64,000 nucleotides of DNA from Paenibacillus cellulositrophicus (GCF_009363095.1 NZ_CP045295.1:5113001-5177000); one strand, 5' to 3'. Numbered from the stretch's first letter, positions 50,722 through 60,411 are shown. Notes: generated by a model not told the origin, from the letters alone. Translations and numbers: made by a program.

Positions 50722-51450
50722 TTAGACGGAGGGGGGGAGCGTCGGGTCCCATGGCCCCTTTTGATGTCCCTTCCATTCCGACCCGTCCTCCCAAATTTCC
50801 TTCTTCCAAATGGGCACGGACTGCTTGAGCTTCTCAATCGCATACCTGCTCGCTTCATAACAAGCCTCCCGGTGCCCGGTCGATACCGCGATGATGACGC
50901 TGATCTCTTTCACATCGACTGTACCGATCCGGTGTGAAATCGCACAGCGCGTGCCCGGCCAACGTTCGGCGATTTCACGGCCGATCAATTCAAGCTGCGC
51001 CAGTGCCATCGGGATATACGCATCGTACTCCAAGTGAACGGTGCGCTGCTCACCCGTCATCTCCCGGGTTGTCCCGACAAAAGACAGCGTGGCGCCATGG
51101 TTGTCGTCCAGCACCTTGGACGTCACCTCATCAACGGACAGCGGCTGATCGGTAATACAGTATAAGCCGTCTGCTGATGCTTCCTGTACTGAGCTACTTC
51201 CGTCTCCGCCCGATACGGGCGGAATCAAGGCGACTTCGTCACCTTCCGTAATAAGCGCGTCACCCGGCGCATAATTCTGATTAACGGCAACAAAAGAAAC
51301 GGAGATCTGCGCGGCAGCCTCCGGGTACAATTCGGTCAGCTTTTGTTTCAAGCCGTCGGCTGTGATGGATTCCCCTTCGACGGACAAAGGTAAAACAGAG
51401 GTTTGGAGCCGTTCTGCAAGACCGGCAAACAATCGAATATCAAGCTGCAT
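50722..51450 (-). CDS. MoaD-MoaE fusion, molybdopterin synthase
   Basis: Fused molybdopterin synthase of 242 residues. Residues 1-82 are MoaD-like (ubiquitin fold) ending in PPVSGG, Gly81-Gly82. A short Ser-rich linker leads to MoaE at about 95-242, with RHREACYEASRYAIE-type helix and Lys in IWKKEIW. In separate MoaD the terminal Gly must be free to become a thiocarboxylate; here it is internal, as in mycobacterial MoaX, which is cleaved after this Gly. GAGGAGAG precedes ATG 51450 (reverse); an open frame continues upstream without a site. No other Moco gene is nearby. Confidence 0.9.
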   Translation of the reverse strand: MQLDIRLFAGLAERLQTSVLPLSVEGESITADGLKQKLTELYPEAAAQISVSFVAVNQNYAPGDALITEGDEVALIPPVSGGDGSSSVQEASADGLYCITDQPLSVDEVTSKVLDDNHGATLSFVGTTREMTGEQRTVHLEYDAYIPMALAQLELIGREIAERWPGTRCAISHRIGTVDVKEISVIIAVSTGHREACYEASRYAIEKLKQSVPIWKKEIWEDGSEWKGHQKGPWDPTLPPSV

Positions 51451-51577
51451 TTCTTTCTCTCCTCGGGCGTGGTAGTTCATGTCTTCAATATACCATATCC
51501 ACCTTGAAAATGTTATGCTTATCCCTAGGAGCATTTGGGCCTAACAAGGCGAGAACAGTGAAAGGGGAGGTTACCCA

Positions 51578-53017
51578 ATGATGCTGCAGAACCAGGCAAA
51601 ATCGATTACAATCCTGCATACGAATGATATACACAGCCACTTTGAAACGGTTAGTTCCATTGCAGCCCTGGCTGCCGCCGAACGCGCTCAGGCGGCGGAG
51701 AGTCCTCTTTTACTGGTGGATATAGGAGATCATATGGACCGGACGGCCGTCGAAACCGAGGGGACGATGGGCCAGACGAACATCGACATATTGAATTTAA
51801 CGGGATATGAGGCGGTGACGATCGGGAACAATGAGGGGCTGACATTTACCCCGGACGTGCTGGAACGCCTATATGCGGGCCTGCAGTCCCCGGTTATTTG
51901 CTGCAACATCCATGAGCAGCTCAGCTCGGCGCCGCCCGCATGGATGAAGAAACGCGTCATTCTGGACAAGGACGGGATCCGGATCGGGCTGACGGGAGCT
52001 ACGGCCCCGTTCGCCGACTTCTACAAACTGCTCGGCTGGGATGCCCTGGAGCCGCTGCAAGCGTTGCAGGAGCAGGTGGAGGCGCTGCGTCCGGAGGCCG
52101 ACATCGTGATCGTTTTATCCCACCTCGGGCTGACTACCGACCGGCTGATGGCAGAACGGATTCAGGGTATTGACCTGATTCTCGGCGGGCATACCCACCA
52201 TCTGCTGGAAGAGCCGCTGCGGATTGGTGATACGGTGCTGTGCGCAGCGGGAAAGTACGGTCAATACGTCGGTAAGGTCGTCATGACTCAACAGGATGAC
52301 GGCCGTTTCCGTGTCATCGAGGGAGGATGCCAGCCGGTTGATACCGGCCTTTTGGATGAAACCGTGTCCCGGGCCCTTGGAATTCATCGCGAGCGGGCCG
52401 AAGAAGCCCTGAAAGAGCCTGTGGCGGTTACGGACCGGCCGCTGTCCCTGACGCATACGGGAGAGTCGCCGTTCGGCAATTTGCTGGCGCAGTCGGTCCG
52501 TCAGTTTACCGACGCGGAGCTGTCGCTTGTCAACACGGGGCAGCTGCTGGGCGATCTGCCGGAAGGGGAAATTACGGCGGGACTCCTTCACGAGCTCTGC
52601 CCATCTCCGATTAACCCCTGCGTGATCAGCCTCAAAGGGGAGCATATCCGGCGAAGCCTGGAGGAGAGCCTCCTGCCGGAATATTGGAGCAAGGAAATTC
52701 GGGGATTCGGGTTCCGCGGCAATGTACTCGGCAATATCGCGGTGGACGGAATTGAAGTCTTGTACGATCCAAGCCGCATCCCTTATGATAGGATTGTTCA
52801 AATTTCGCTTCAGGGGGAGCCGCTGCGGGACGACCGGATGTACACTGTTGGAACGTTGGACATGTTTACATTCGGGACGGGATATGAGCAGATTTCTCGG
52901 GGGGAAGATCCGAAATATTTGCTTCCCGAGTTTTTGCGGGACCTGCTGAGACTTGAGCTCCAGCGTCCCGGAAGTCTGGATACCTGCGGCAAGCACCGTT
53001 GGATCGAGGTTGTTTAA
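51578..53017 (+). CDS. yunD: 5'-nucleotidase/metallophosphatase family (YunD-like)
   Basis: Protein of 479 residues. The N-terminal calcineurin-type phosphatase domain (about 8-220) has ILHTNDIHSHFE, DIGDHMDRT, GNNE and the GGHTHHLLE motif; the C-terminal 5'-nucleotidase domain covers about 270-460 (FGNLLAQSVRQFTDAELSLVN). No signal peptide is seen, so unlike most relatives it seems cytoplasmic, as B. subtilis YunD. It probably hydrolyses nucleotides or phosphate esters. ATG 51578 follows AAAGGGGAGG. Confidence 0.88.
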   Translation: MMLQNQAKSITILHTNDIHSHFETVSSIAALAAAERAQAAESPLLLVDIGDHMDRTAVETEGTMGQTNIDILNLTGYEAVTIGNNEGLTFTPDVLERLYAGLQSPVICCNIHEQLSSAPPAWMKKRVILDKDGIRIGLTGATAPFADFYKLLGWDALEPLQALQEQVEALRPEADIVIVLSHLGLTTDRLMAERIQGIDLILGGHTHHLLEEPLRIGDTVLCAAGKYGQYVGKVVMTQQDDGRFRVIEGGCQPVDTGLLDETVSRALGIHRERAEEALKEPVAVTDRPLSLTHTGESPFGNLLAQSVRQFTDAELSLVNTGQLLGDLPEGEITAGLLHELCPSPINPCVISLKGEHIRRSLEESLLPEYWSKEIRGFGFRGNVLGNIAVDGIEVLYDPSRIPYDRIVQISLQGEPLRDDRMYTVGTLDMFTFGTGYEQISRGEDPKYLLPEFLRDLLRLELQRPGSLDTCGKHRWIEVV

Positions 53018-53038
53018 GAAGGACCAGAGGAGGAAGAA

Positions 53039-53866
53039 ATGGATACCATTACTGCAATTATCTTGGGGATTGTGGAGGGGGTTACGGAATTTATTCCGGT
53101 CTCTTCAACGGGGCACATGATATTGACGTCCAAGCTCTTGGGCTATGATGAACAGGACCCCATCATGAAAACCTTTGAAATCGTTATTCAGCTGGGGGCC
53201 ATTCTGGCGATCGCCCTCGTCTATTGGAGACGGATTCTGGATCTGCTAGGCATCAAGCGGACCATGCCTGAATCCGGAAGTCTGCGATCCGGCAAGAAAC
53301 TGAATCTGCTGCATGTTATCATCGGGATCGCCCCTGCGCTCATTGTGGCCTTTTTTGCCAGGGACTTTATCAAGAGCCTGTTCAGCGCAAATACGGTAAT
53401 CTGGGCGCTGATTGTGGGCGGGATTTTCATGATTTTTGCCGAGTGGTTTAACAAGTCCAAAGCCAGAATCACCGCCGAAACGATGGATGACCTGTCGTAC
53501 AAGCAGGTGCTGTTGATCGGGCTTTATCAAATTTTATCTGTCGTATGGCCGGGATTTTCGCGTTCGGGATCCACGATTTCCGGAGGGATGCTGAGCGGGG
53601 CAAGCTACAAGGCGTCGGCCGATTTCTCGTTTCTGATCGCCATTCCGATCATGTGCGCCGCTTCCGGCTATGAGATGCTGGATTCGTACAAGTATATGAC
53701 CAAGGATACGATCGGCATGTTCGTCATCGGATTTATCATAGCTTTTGTGGTGGCCTATGTCGTTGTGCTTGCTTTTATGAAATTAATTCAAAAAATTCGT
53801 CTGACCCATTTCGCCATTTACCGGTTTGTGCTTGCCGCCGTGTTCTGGCTGTTCGTTATGCGCTGA
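53039..53866 (+). CDS. uppP: Undecaprenyl-diphosphatase UppP (BacA)
   Basis: Membrane phosphatase of 275 residues that recycles the lipid carrier of cell-wall synthesis. The catalytic motifs are GIVEGVTEFIPVSSTGHM at residues 9-26 and the PGFSRSGSTI loop near 170-180. Seven or eight hydrophobic segments. Overproduction gives bacitracin resistance in other species. ATG 53039 follows GAGGAGG; it lies 21 bases after yunD. Confidence 0.95.
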   Translation: MDTITAIILGIVEGVTEFIPVSSTGHMILTSKLLGYDEQDPIMKTFEIVIQLGAILAIALVYWRRILDLLGIKRTMPESGSLRSGKKLNLLHVIIGIAPALIVAFFARDFIKSLFSANTVIWALIVGGIFMIFAEWFNKSKARITAETMDDLSYKQVLLIGLYQILSVVWPGFSRSGSTISGGMLSGASYKASADFSFLIAIPIMCAASGYEMLDSYKYMTKDTIGMFVIGFIIAFVVAYVVVLAFMKLIQKIRLTHFAIYRFVLAAVFWLFVMR

Positions 53867-53997
53867 TCCAAGAACCGTAATGTGATGGACTAATTCCGCA
53901 TAGCGTGAATGGGCTACATAGGATGGCATGGGGAAACTAGGTAAACGGACCTGGGAAGCAATAACCGGGCGGCCGTGATTTTAGGCAGGAGTGGATC

Positions 53998-55083
53998 GTG
54001 TTGCGTTTGGTACCCGTTCCGATGCTGCAGCAGGGAATGAAAATCGGCAAAAAGATATACAGCGACGAGGGTGTTGTGCTTCTCGCGGAAGGCGTGGAGC
54101 TCACCTCCTTGCTGATCAGCCGCCTGCAAAAGCTGGACATCGGTTATATTTATGTGGAAGATCATCTGACGGAAGGCATCGATATTCCCGAAATGCTCCG
54201 GGAGGAAACGAGGCGTCAGGCTCTTCAGAAGATTCGCGTCAATTTTCAGCGGTTATCCGAAGCCTCTCCGATTACTGGAGGGTATCACCATCTCGGAAAG
54301 CAGTTCTCCAAGGTGATGGAGTCCATTCTTGAGGATGTCAGTTCCCAGGAGGACTGCATGATCATGCTGATGGACATGAACACCGCAGATCATTACTTAT
54401 ATAAGCATTCCTTAAATGTGTGCGTATATTCACTTGTGCTGGGGATTGCGAGCGGTTATACGCAGGACCAGCTGATGGTGCTGGGGCTGGGTTCGCTGCT
54501 GCATGACATCGGAAAAACCCAAATTCCCCAAAAAGTGCTGTTCAAGCCGCAAAAGCTGGATGATGAGGAATTCCGCCTCATGCAGGCGCATGCCCAAATC
54601 GGCTTTAAAATCCTGAAGGACGAGCCGAATATTCCGCTCCTGGCCGCGCACTGCGCCTTTCAGCATCATGAAAGGATTAACGGATCAGGTTATCCGCGCG
54701 GAATCAAGGGCGATGATATCCACGAATATGCCCAGTGGGTGGCGCTCGCCGACTCCTACGATGCGATGACCTCGCACAGGGTGTACCGGCCTGCGATGCT
54801 TCCGCATCAGGCCGCTGAAGTGCTGTACGGCGGGGCAGGTACCTTGTACGACCAAAAGAAGCTGGAGCTGTTCCGGGATAAAGTGGCGATCTATCCGCCC
54901 GGCTTGTCGGTCAAGCTGAGTACCGGGGAGACTGGAGTGGTGTCGAAAATTCACGCCCATATGCCCCATCGTCCCGTGGTCCGCATCTTGCAGGATCCGG
55001 AAGGGGTGCCGCTTAAGGCACCTTACGAGGTGGATCTGTCCCAGTCGCTGTCCGTTATTATTGACGGCGTTCTCGGGGATTAG
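53998..55083 (+). CDS. HD-GYP domain protein (second)
   Basis: Protein of 361 residues with the same layout as the reverse-strand HD-GYP at 49583: an N-terminal beta-rich region (LRLVPVPMLQQGMKIGKKIYSDEG) and an HD-GYP domain at about 125-310 (HSLNVCVYSLV, LLHDIGKTQIP, HHERINGSGYP). Metal ligands and GYP are complete. A region after the domain (PPGLSVKLSTGETGVV) resembles that of the other copy, so they are probably paralogues. GTG 53998 follows GGCAGGAG. Confidence 0.88.
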   Translation: MLRLVPVPMLQQGMKIGKKIYSDEGVVLLAEGVELTSLLISRLQKLDIGYIYVEDHLTEGIDIPEMLREETRRQALQKIRVNFQRLSEASPITGGYHHLGKQFSKVMESILEDVSSQEDCMIMLMDMNTADHYLYKHSLNVCVYSLVLGIASGYTQDQLMVLGLGSLLHDIGKTQIPQKVLFKPQKLDDEEFRLMQAHAQIGFKILKDEPNIPLLAAHCAFQHHERINGSGYPRGIKGDDIHEYAQWVALADSYDAMTSHRVYRPAMLPHQAAEVLYGGAGTLYDQKKLELFRDKVAIYPPGLSVKLSTGETGVVSKIHAHMPHRPVVRILQDPEGVPLKAPYEVDLSQSLSVIIDGVLGD

Positions 55084-55381
55084 AGAGAGCAGAAATTAGG
55101 ATTTGTCATGACCGGAAGACCCATAAAGCGAGCGGTATCGGGCGGTAATGGATGCGGTGGAAATTCGATTTCCCTGCTGCCCGCAGGAGCCGCCGGTTTA
55201 GGGGTCTTTTTTCTTCTTGTCCCGGCATACCTATTCAGACAGAGAGATTTTTCGCGCTTCATGGTATGATAGAAGGAATGACATATTCATCCTGAGACAA
55301 CCGGACTGCTCTCGGTCTGGAAAATAAAGGTTACACAAAAACCGTGTTTTGGGTTAAATAAAGAAATAAGGTGAGTAAATA
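55084..55381. other. Intergenic region before yfkAB
   Basis: 298 bases without a gene. A GGGGTC followed by TTTTTT at about 55213-55224 could end a terminator for the HD-GYP gene, with AGACCC at 55109 as a distant partner. I see no clear promoter. Confidence 0.3.
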
Positions 55382-56515
55382 ATGAATACTGTAAATACCC
55401 GGGGAGCACTTGCCCCCTTATCTCCGAGCAATGACCCATGGGATCCGATTGAATCCCTTCGTACATATGGCCGGCATGTGCTGACCAGTGTCGAAATGAC
55501 GGTGACGCATTTGTGCAATATGCGCTGCGAGCACTGTGCGGTCGGCGATATGCTCGTTATGAAAGAGGCAGAATTTCTTCCGCTGGATTTGATGCTGCGG
55601 CGTCTGGACGAGGTAGAGCATCTGCAGACGATCAGCCTGACCGGAGGCGAGCCCTCCTTCCGGGAGAAGACGGTGAAAGAGGTCATCGTCCCTCTGCTCA
55701 AATATGCTCAGGAACGGGGAGTCCGCACGCAGATCAACTCCAATTTGACGCTGGATATCAGCAGATATGAAGCGATGCTGCCATACCTTGACGTGATGCA
55801 TATTTCGTTCAACTATTTGAACGGAGACGATTTCCATGAGGTGGGCTTCGCCAACAGCAACCATCCGGTTCCGAAGGAAACCGCCTACCGCATGTATGAC
55901 AAAATGATGGAGAACGCCCTGAAGCTGAGCGAAGCGGGCATGTTCATTTCGGCAGAATCCATGATTAATTACCGGACGCATACAAAGCTTGCAGGAATTC
56001 ACAAACTAATAGGGCAAATGGGCTGCCGCCGCCATGAAGTGCATCCGATGTATGCCTCCAATTTTGCCACGGAGCTTCCGGTGCTTTCTTTGGATGAGAC
56101 GCGCAGGGCGGTCCACAGCTTGCTGGACGTTCGCGATCCGCAGATGTGGATGCTGTTCGGAACGCTCCCGTTCTTCGCGTGCAGCGATATTCACGAGGAT
56201 CTGAAGCTGATCCGCAGGCTTGCGGATGCGCCGAACGTTACCGTGCGCAACGATCCTGACGGACGCAACCGCGTCAACGTCAATTTGTTCTCGGGCGACG
56301 TCTACGTCACCGACTTTTCCGATATCCCGGCGTTTGGCAATATTCAAACCGGCCGTCTCGACGACATCTTTAATGCGTGGCAGACCGGGCATCCGCTGAA
56401 CAAGACGGTGAACTGCCATTGCGACGCTGTGGGCTGCTGCGGTCCGAATCTGCTCGTGAAGGACATGTATTATAAAGATACCGATTTTACCGTGAAAAAA
56501 GCGAACTTATTATAG
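55382..56515 (+). CDS. yfkAB: Radical SAM protein YfkAB
   Basis: Radical SAM enzyme of 377 residues. The 4Fe-4S site CNMRCEHC is near residues 45-52, the SAM-binding GGEPSF near 86. Near the C-terminus CHCDAVGC (CxCxxxxC) binds a second cluster and defines the YfkAB family. Substrate unknown. Its two clusters make it a client of the SUF system. ATG 55382 follows AATAAGGTGAG. Confidence 0.92.
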   Translation: MNTVNTRGALAPLSPSNDPWDPIESLRTYGRHVLTSVEMTVTHLCNMRCEHCAVGDMLVMKEAEFLPLDLMLRRLDEVEHLQTISLTGGEPSFREKTVKEVIVPLLKYAQERGVRTQINSNLTLDISRYEAMLPYLDVMHISFNYLNGDDFHEVGFANSNHPVPKETAYRMYDKMMENALKLSEAGMFISAESMINYRTHTKLAGIHKLIGQMGCRRHEVHPMYASNFATELPVLSLDETRRAVHSLLDVRDPQMWMLFGTLPFFACSDIHEDLKLIRRLADAPNVTVRNDPDGRNRVNVNLFSGDVYVTDFSDIPAFGNIQTGRLDDIFNAWQTGHPLNKTVNCHCDAVGCCGPNLLVKDMYYKDTDFTVKKANLL

Positions 56516-56531
56516 AAATGGGGCGTTGTCA

Positions 56532-57893
56532 TTGGACGGGGAGTTAGAAATAGGCAAATTGCTTTTAAACCTCTTTTTTGTTCTGCTGCTGGTATTTTTT
56601 AACGGCGTGTTTGTGGCCGCCGAATTTTCGCTTGTAAAAATGAGGCAGTCCCGGCTGACGCAGCTGGTCAGCGAAGGCAACCGGCTGGCCGGCTATGCGC
56701 TCCGGGTGAACAACAAACTGGACGCTTATTTGTCCGCTACCCAATTCGGCATTACGCTGGCATCCCTCGGTCTCGGCTGGATCGGGGAGCCGGCCATTTC
56801 GGAACTACTGGTAGAGCCCTTGATGTATAAAATGGGAATTACCGACAGAACGCTCATCGCCACCGTATCCGTGGTACTCGGGTTCTGTGTCATTACTTTC
56901 TTACATATCGTGCTTGGGGAACTGGCTCCCAAGTCGCTTGCCATTCAGAAAACGGAAGGAGCCGCACTGCTGCTGTCCGCACCGCTGATGGCCTTTTATA
57001 AAATATTTTTTCCTTTCATTTGGCTGCTCAACGCTTCCGCCAACGGATTGCTTCGCTTGTTCGGCGTTCATCCGGCCAGCGAAGCAGAAGCTGCGCATTC
57101 TGAAGAGGAAATCCGCATATTAATGAATCAGAGCGCCAAAAGCGGGGTCATCGATAAGGACGAGATGAAGCTGATGGACAACATCTTCGAGTTCTCCGAC
57201 CTGCTGGCGCGCGAAATTATGCTCCCACGGACGGATATGGACTGCCTGTACACGACGAATACGCTGGAAGAGAACCTGCAGATCATCAGTGATACGAAGC
57301 ATTCCCGTTATCCTGTCGCCGTGGAGGACAAGGACCAGATTATCGGATTTGTGCATATTACCGATTTTCTCCTGGCCGACGCCGAGCACCAGAAGGAGCT
57401 GACCTCGCTGGTCCGTCCGATTCTGAACGTGCCGGAGTCGATGGAAATCAGCCATGTGCTGCGCCTTATGCAGAAGAAGCATGCCCAGCTGACGCTGGTG
57501 GTCGACGAATACGGCGGCACAGCCGGCATGCTGACGGCCGAAGAGATCCTCGAAGAAATCGTCGGGGAGCTCTATGACGAATTTGAGGACGAGCGTCCCG
57601 ATGTCGAAATCCAGGAGGATGTCATCTCGGTTGACGGGCGGATGCTGATCGAGGATGTCAACGATCTGACCGGCGTCATCATTGAGGATGACGAGGTTGA
57701 TTCGATCGGCGGCTGGCTGTTCAAGGAACTGGAAGGCAACCCGGTAAAAGGCAAAAAGGTCCAGGTGAGCAATTTCGTGTTTGAGGTCGAGGAATCGACC
57801 AAGCTCCGGATTACCCGGGTTAACATTCACCGCGTTGCCGATACGGAAGTCATCGACGAGGAGGAACAGGAAGGGACGGATAACGGGGATTAA
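56532..57893 (+). CDS. CNNM/CorC family transporter-associated protein (hemolysin C-like)
   Basis: Membrane protein of about 454 residues. The DUF21 (CNNM) membrane domain is at 1-200 (LVFFNGVFVAAEFSLVKMRQSRL), a CBS pair at about 215-335 and a CorC_HlyC domain at the end (DVISVDGRMLIEDVNDLTGV). Relatives export magnesium or protect against metal stress. A TTG at 56526 is in frame, but GGGG at 56520-56523 is better spaced for TTG 56532. It lies 10 bases before the next gene. Confidence 0.88.
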   Translation: MDGELEIGKLLLNLFFVLLLVFFNGVFVAAEFSLVKMRQSRLTQLVSEGNRLAGYALRVNNKLDAYLSATQFGITLASLGLGWIGEPAISELLVEPLMYKMGITDRTLIATVSVVLGFCVITFLHIVLGELAPKSLAIQKTEGAALLLSAPLMAFYKIFFPFIWLLNASANGLLRLFGVHPASEAEAAHSEEEIRILMNQSAKSGVIDKDEMKLMDNIFEFSDLLAREIMLPRTDMDCLYTTNTLEENLQIISDTKHSRYPVAVEDKDQIIGFVHITDFLLADAEHQKELTSLVRPILNVPESMEISHVLRLMQKKHAQLTLVVDEYGGTAGMLTAEEILEEIVGELYDEFEDERPDVEIQEDVISVDGRMLIEDVNDLTGVIIEDDEVDSIGGWLFKELEGNPVKGKKVQVSNFVFEVEESTKLRITRVNIHRVADTEVIDEEEQEGTDNGD

Positions 57894-57903
57894 GGAGTGA
57901 AGC

Positions 57904-58935
57904 ATGACTGGCAAACAGCTGGTGTTCGTCGGTGTGGGACTGCTCCTGCTGTATTTGCTGTTTACAGCAGGCGCCCCTTTTGTACTGGCTGCGCTCGTGG
58001 CCGTTTCACTGGAGCCGATCAACCGGATGCTGATCGGGAGGCTGAAATGGAATCGTGTCGCTGCCGCTTCGCTTACATGTACGTTGTTTATGCTCATGAT
58101 TCTTCTTTTGGTGTACATGCTGGGTTTTCAGGTTTTCGCCCAGCTGCTGGAATACTGGAAGAATGCGCCGGCATATTTTGCTTCGGCCGACGATTTCGTG
58201 CAGACGACGCTGATCCAGGCGAGAGGGCTGTTTGACCGGTTTCAGCCGGAGCTGGCCGAGAGCCTGAGGGAAATGCTGACCAATCTGACGTCATACGCCG
58301 AGTCGCTCATCAACTCGTTGTCGTCAACCTTTTTATCTTTTGCCAAGGGCATCCCGGGCACGTTCGTGTTTTTGGTGGTTTTCTTTGTCGCCGTCTATCT
58401 GTTCAGCTTTGGACTGGAGACGATCAAGGCAGGGATTCTATCCCTGTTCGAGGAGGAGACCCAAGACCAGATCAACGAGGTGCTGCACAGCCTGAAGCGG
58501 TCCATCTTCGGCTTTATTCAGGCCCAGATGATCCTGAGCGCTTTTACCTATGTATTGACGCTCACGGGGCTGCTCATCCTCGACATTCATTACCCGCTGG
58601 CGATCGCCCTGCTGATCATGGTCGTCGATATTTTGCCGATTCTGGGGGTCGGTTCGGTCCTGATTCCCTGGGCAGTATACCTGTTTATCGTGGGCGACTC
58701 TTATACCGGCTTTGGGCTGATGCTGCTGTTTGGGGTCATTACGATTGCCCGCCGGGTGGTCGAGCCCAAAATCATCGGCGATTCGGTCGGCATCGGCGCC
58801 TTGTCGGCTCTGGTGAGCATGTATATCGGCTTCAAGCTCGTCGGCGTGATCGGCGTATTTATCGGCCCGCTGGTGGTCATTATTTATTCGGCGGTCCGGA
58901 AAGCGGGACTGTTCCAGATCAAGATCAGATTTTAA
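57904..58935 (+). CDS. ytvI: AI-2E family permease, sporulation protein YtvI-like
   Basis: Membrane protein of 343 residues, TqsA/PerM/AI-2E fold with about eight hydrophobic segments and a large loop at about 80-140. The C-terminal DILPILGVGSVLIPWAVYLF and IARRVVEPKIIGDSVGIGALS are family motifs. The Firmicute branch includes YtvI, expressed during sporulation; the assignment to that branch is from length and order rather than detailed comparison. ATG 57904 follows AAGGAGTGA. Confidence 0.8.
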   Translation: MTGKQLVFVGVGLLLLYLLFTAGAPFVLAALVAVSLEPINRMLIGRLKWNRVAAASLTCTLFMLMILLLVYMLGFQVFAQLLEYWKNAPAYFASADDFVQTTLIQARGLFDRFQPELAESLREMLTNLTSYAESLINSLSSTFLSFAKGIPGTFVFLVVFFVAVYLFSFGLETIKAGILSLFEEETQDQINEVLHSLKRSIFGFIQAQMILSAFTYVLTLTGLLILDIHYPLAIALLIMVVDILPILGVGSVLIPWAVYLFIVGDSYTGFGLMLLFGVITIARRVVEPKIIGDSVGIGALSALVSMYIGFKLVGVIGVFIGPLVVIIYSAVRKAGLFQIKIRF

Positions 58936-59007
58936 AAGTTCATCATCTTATTGAAGGCTCGCGCTTCATCCAGTGCCTCGACAGGAGCTGCTAGAGTCCT
59001 TTACACT

Positions 59008-59048
59008 GACCCCTTGGCGGTAAATCGACCGCAAATCAGGGGTCTTTT
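59008..59048 (+). terminator. Terminator before the cotJ operon
   Basis: GACCCCTTGGCGGT (59008-59021) and ACCGCAAATCAGGGGTC (59028-59044) form a stem with an internal bulge, followed by TTTTT. Confidence 0.85.
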
Positions 59049-59181
59049 TGTTGTCCCATGAACTTTTTTGTTCAGATTCCGCGGATGGGTCATATGTTTA
59101 ATTACGAAGAGTGTCTGATTTTTCGCCTTCTCGAGGGAAATCAGCGACTTTAGTATGGACAACAAAAAGGAGGAGCAAGTG

Positions 59182-59424
59182 GTGAACTCACAGGTACGAG
59201 TGTATAAGCCTTTCATTGGCCCGTTTGATCCGTGCCCGCCGCTGCCTTACAGGACGTACGTCGTCCCACCCAACCAGTATATCGTGTTCCAGCCTCTGGA
59301 CTGGCCGCAATTCAGCCTCGCCGAGGCGCTGAAGCTGGGAACGCTTTGGCCGAACCTTTACAGCCCTTATGAATCTAAAAGCAAAAGAGTGGAGGAGGTG
59401 GGGAGTGATGGAGAACCAGTCTAA
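59182..59424 (+). CDS. cotJA: Spore coat-associated protein CotJA
   Basis: Small coat protein of 80 residues. The conserved block YRTYVVPPNQYIVFQPLDWPQFS is near residues 24-47, with Pro- and Tyr-rich sequence. AAGGAGG at 59167-59173 favours GTG 59179 or 59182 over the in-frame ATG 59155. First gene of the cotJABC operon, which in B. subtilis is made in the mother cell under sigma-E. Confidence 0.88.
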   Translation: MNSQVRVYKPFIGPFDPCPPLPYRTYVVPPNQYIVFQPLDWPQFSLAEALKLGTLWPNLYSPYESKSKRVEEVGSDGEPV

Positions 59425-59683
59425 ACCGGCGGTGGATCAGCGCTATTACGAGCTGCTTGAAAAGCTGCAGATGATCGATTTTGCCTTGATTGAGCTGAAT
59501 TTGTTCCTGGATACGCATCCGGACGATTTAAAAAGCATCGAGCAGTACAACCGGCTCGCCCAGGAGCGGATCCCGATCGTCCGGGAGTTTCAGGAATCCT
59601 ATGGACCGTTAATGCATTTCGGCCATGCCTATTCAAAGTTCCCGTTTGAATGGCCGCAGGCCCCGTGGCCATGGCAGGTGTAA
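59408..59683 (+). CDS. cotJB: Spore coat protein CotJB
   Basis: Coat protein of 91 residues, PF12652 type: YYELLEKLQMIDFALIELNLF, then LDTHPDDLKSIEQYN and a Trp-rich end (FEWPQAPWPWQV). ATG 59408 follows GTGGAGGAGG and overlaps cotJA by 17 bases; an upstream in-frame ATG lies before that site. It works together with CotJA and CotJC in the inner coat. Confidence 0.92.
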   Translation: MENQSKPAVDQRYYELLEKLQMIDFALIELNLFLDTHPDDLKSIEQYNRLAQERIPIVREFQESYGPLMHFGHAYSKFPFEWPQAPWPWQV

Positions 59684-59718
59684 CCGGCAAAAGAATCTAA
59701 AGGAGGCGAATGTCCCGC

Positions 59719-60288
59719 ATGTGGATATATGAAAAAAAGCTGCAGTATCCGGTCAGGGTCGGCAAGTGTGATCCATATATGGCCCGGTTGCTGCTGGAAC
59801 AGTACGGCGGTGCCGACGGGGAATTGGCCGCTGCCTTGAGATATTTGAATCAACGGTACACCATCCCGGATAAGGTCATCGGCATTCTCAACGACATCGG
59901 CACCGAGGAATTTGCCCACCTAGAAATGATTGCCACCATGGTTTATAAATTGACAAAAGATGCGACGCCAGATCAGCTGAAGGCGGCCGGACTCGCAGAC
60001 CACTATGTCAGCCATGACAAAGCTTTGTTTTACCAAAATGCAGCCGGGGTCCCATGGACGGCGGCGTACATTCAGGCCAAAGGCGATCCGCTCGCCGATT
60101 TATATGAGGACATCGCCGCAGAAGAAAAGGCCAGGGCTACATACCAGTGGCTGATTGACATGACGGACGACGTCGACCTGCAGGATGGACTGAAGTTCCT
60201 TCGGGAGCGGGAAATCGTCCATTCGACCCGGTTCCGGGAGGCCGTGGAGATCATTAAAGATGACCGGGGTAAAAAACGGTTCTTCTAA
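59719..60288 (+). CDS. cotJC: CotJC, manganese catalase-type spore coat protein
   Basis: Protein of 189 residues, identical in length to B. subtilis CotJC, with the dimanganese four-helix bundle. GADGELAAALRYLNQRY and DIGTEEFAHLEMIATMVYKL carry metal ligands (Glu, Glu-x-x-His), and DIAAEEKARATYQ plus EREIVHS complete the set. AAAGGAGGCGA is too close to ATG 59710, so ATG 59719 is used. Likely peroxide-removing in the spore coat. Confidence 0.95.
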   Translation: MWIYEKKLQYPVRVGKCDPYMARLLLEQYGGADGELAAALRYLNQRYTIPDKVIGILNDIGTEEFAHLEMIATMVYKLTKDATPDQLKAAGLADHYVSHDKALFYQNAAGVPWTAAYIQAKGDPLADLYEDIAAEEKARATYQWLIDMTDDVDLQDGLKFLREREIVHSTRFREAVEIIKDDRGKKRFF

Positions 60289-60411
60289 AGGTTAACCTTT
60301 TTTATGAATGACCGAAGTTTACAAGGCTTGGCACTTCCCTTATCATAGGCATGTAATTGGGTGATACTGAGTATTACGCATTAAAGCAGGCAATGAAAGG
60401 GAAGATAACCG

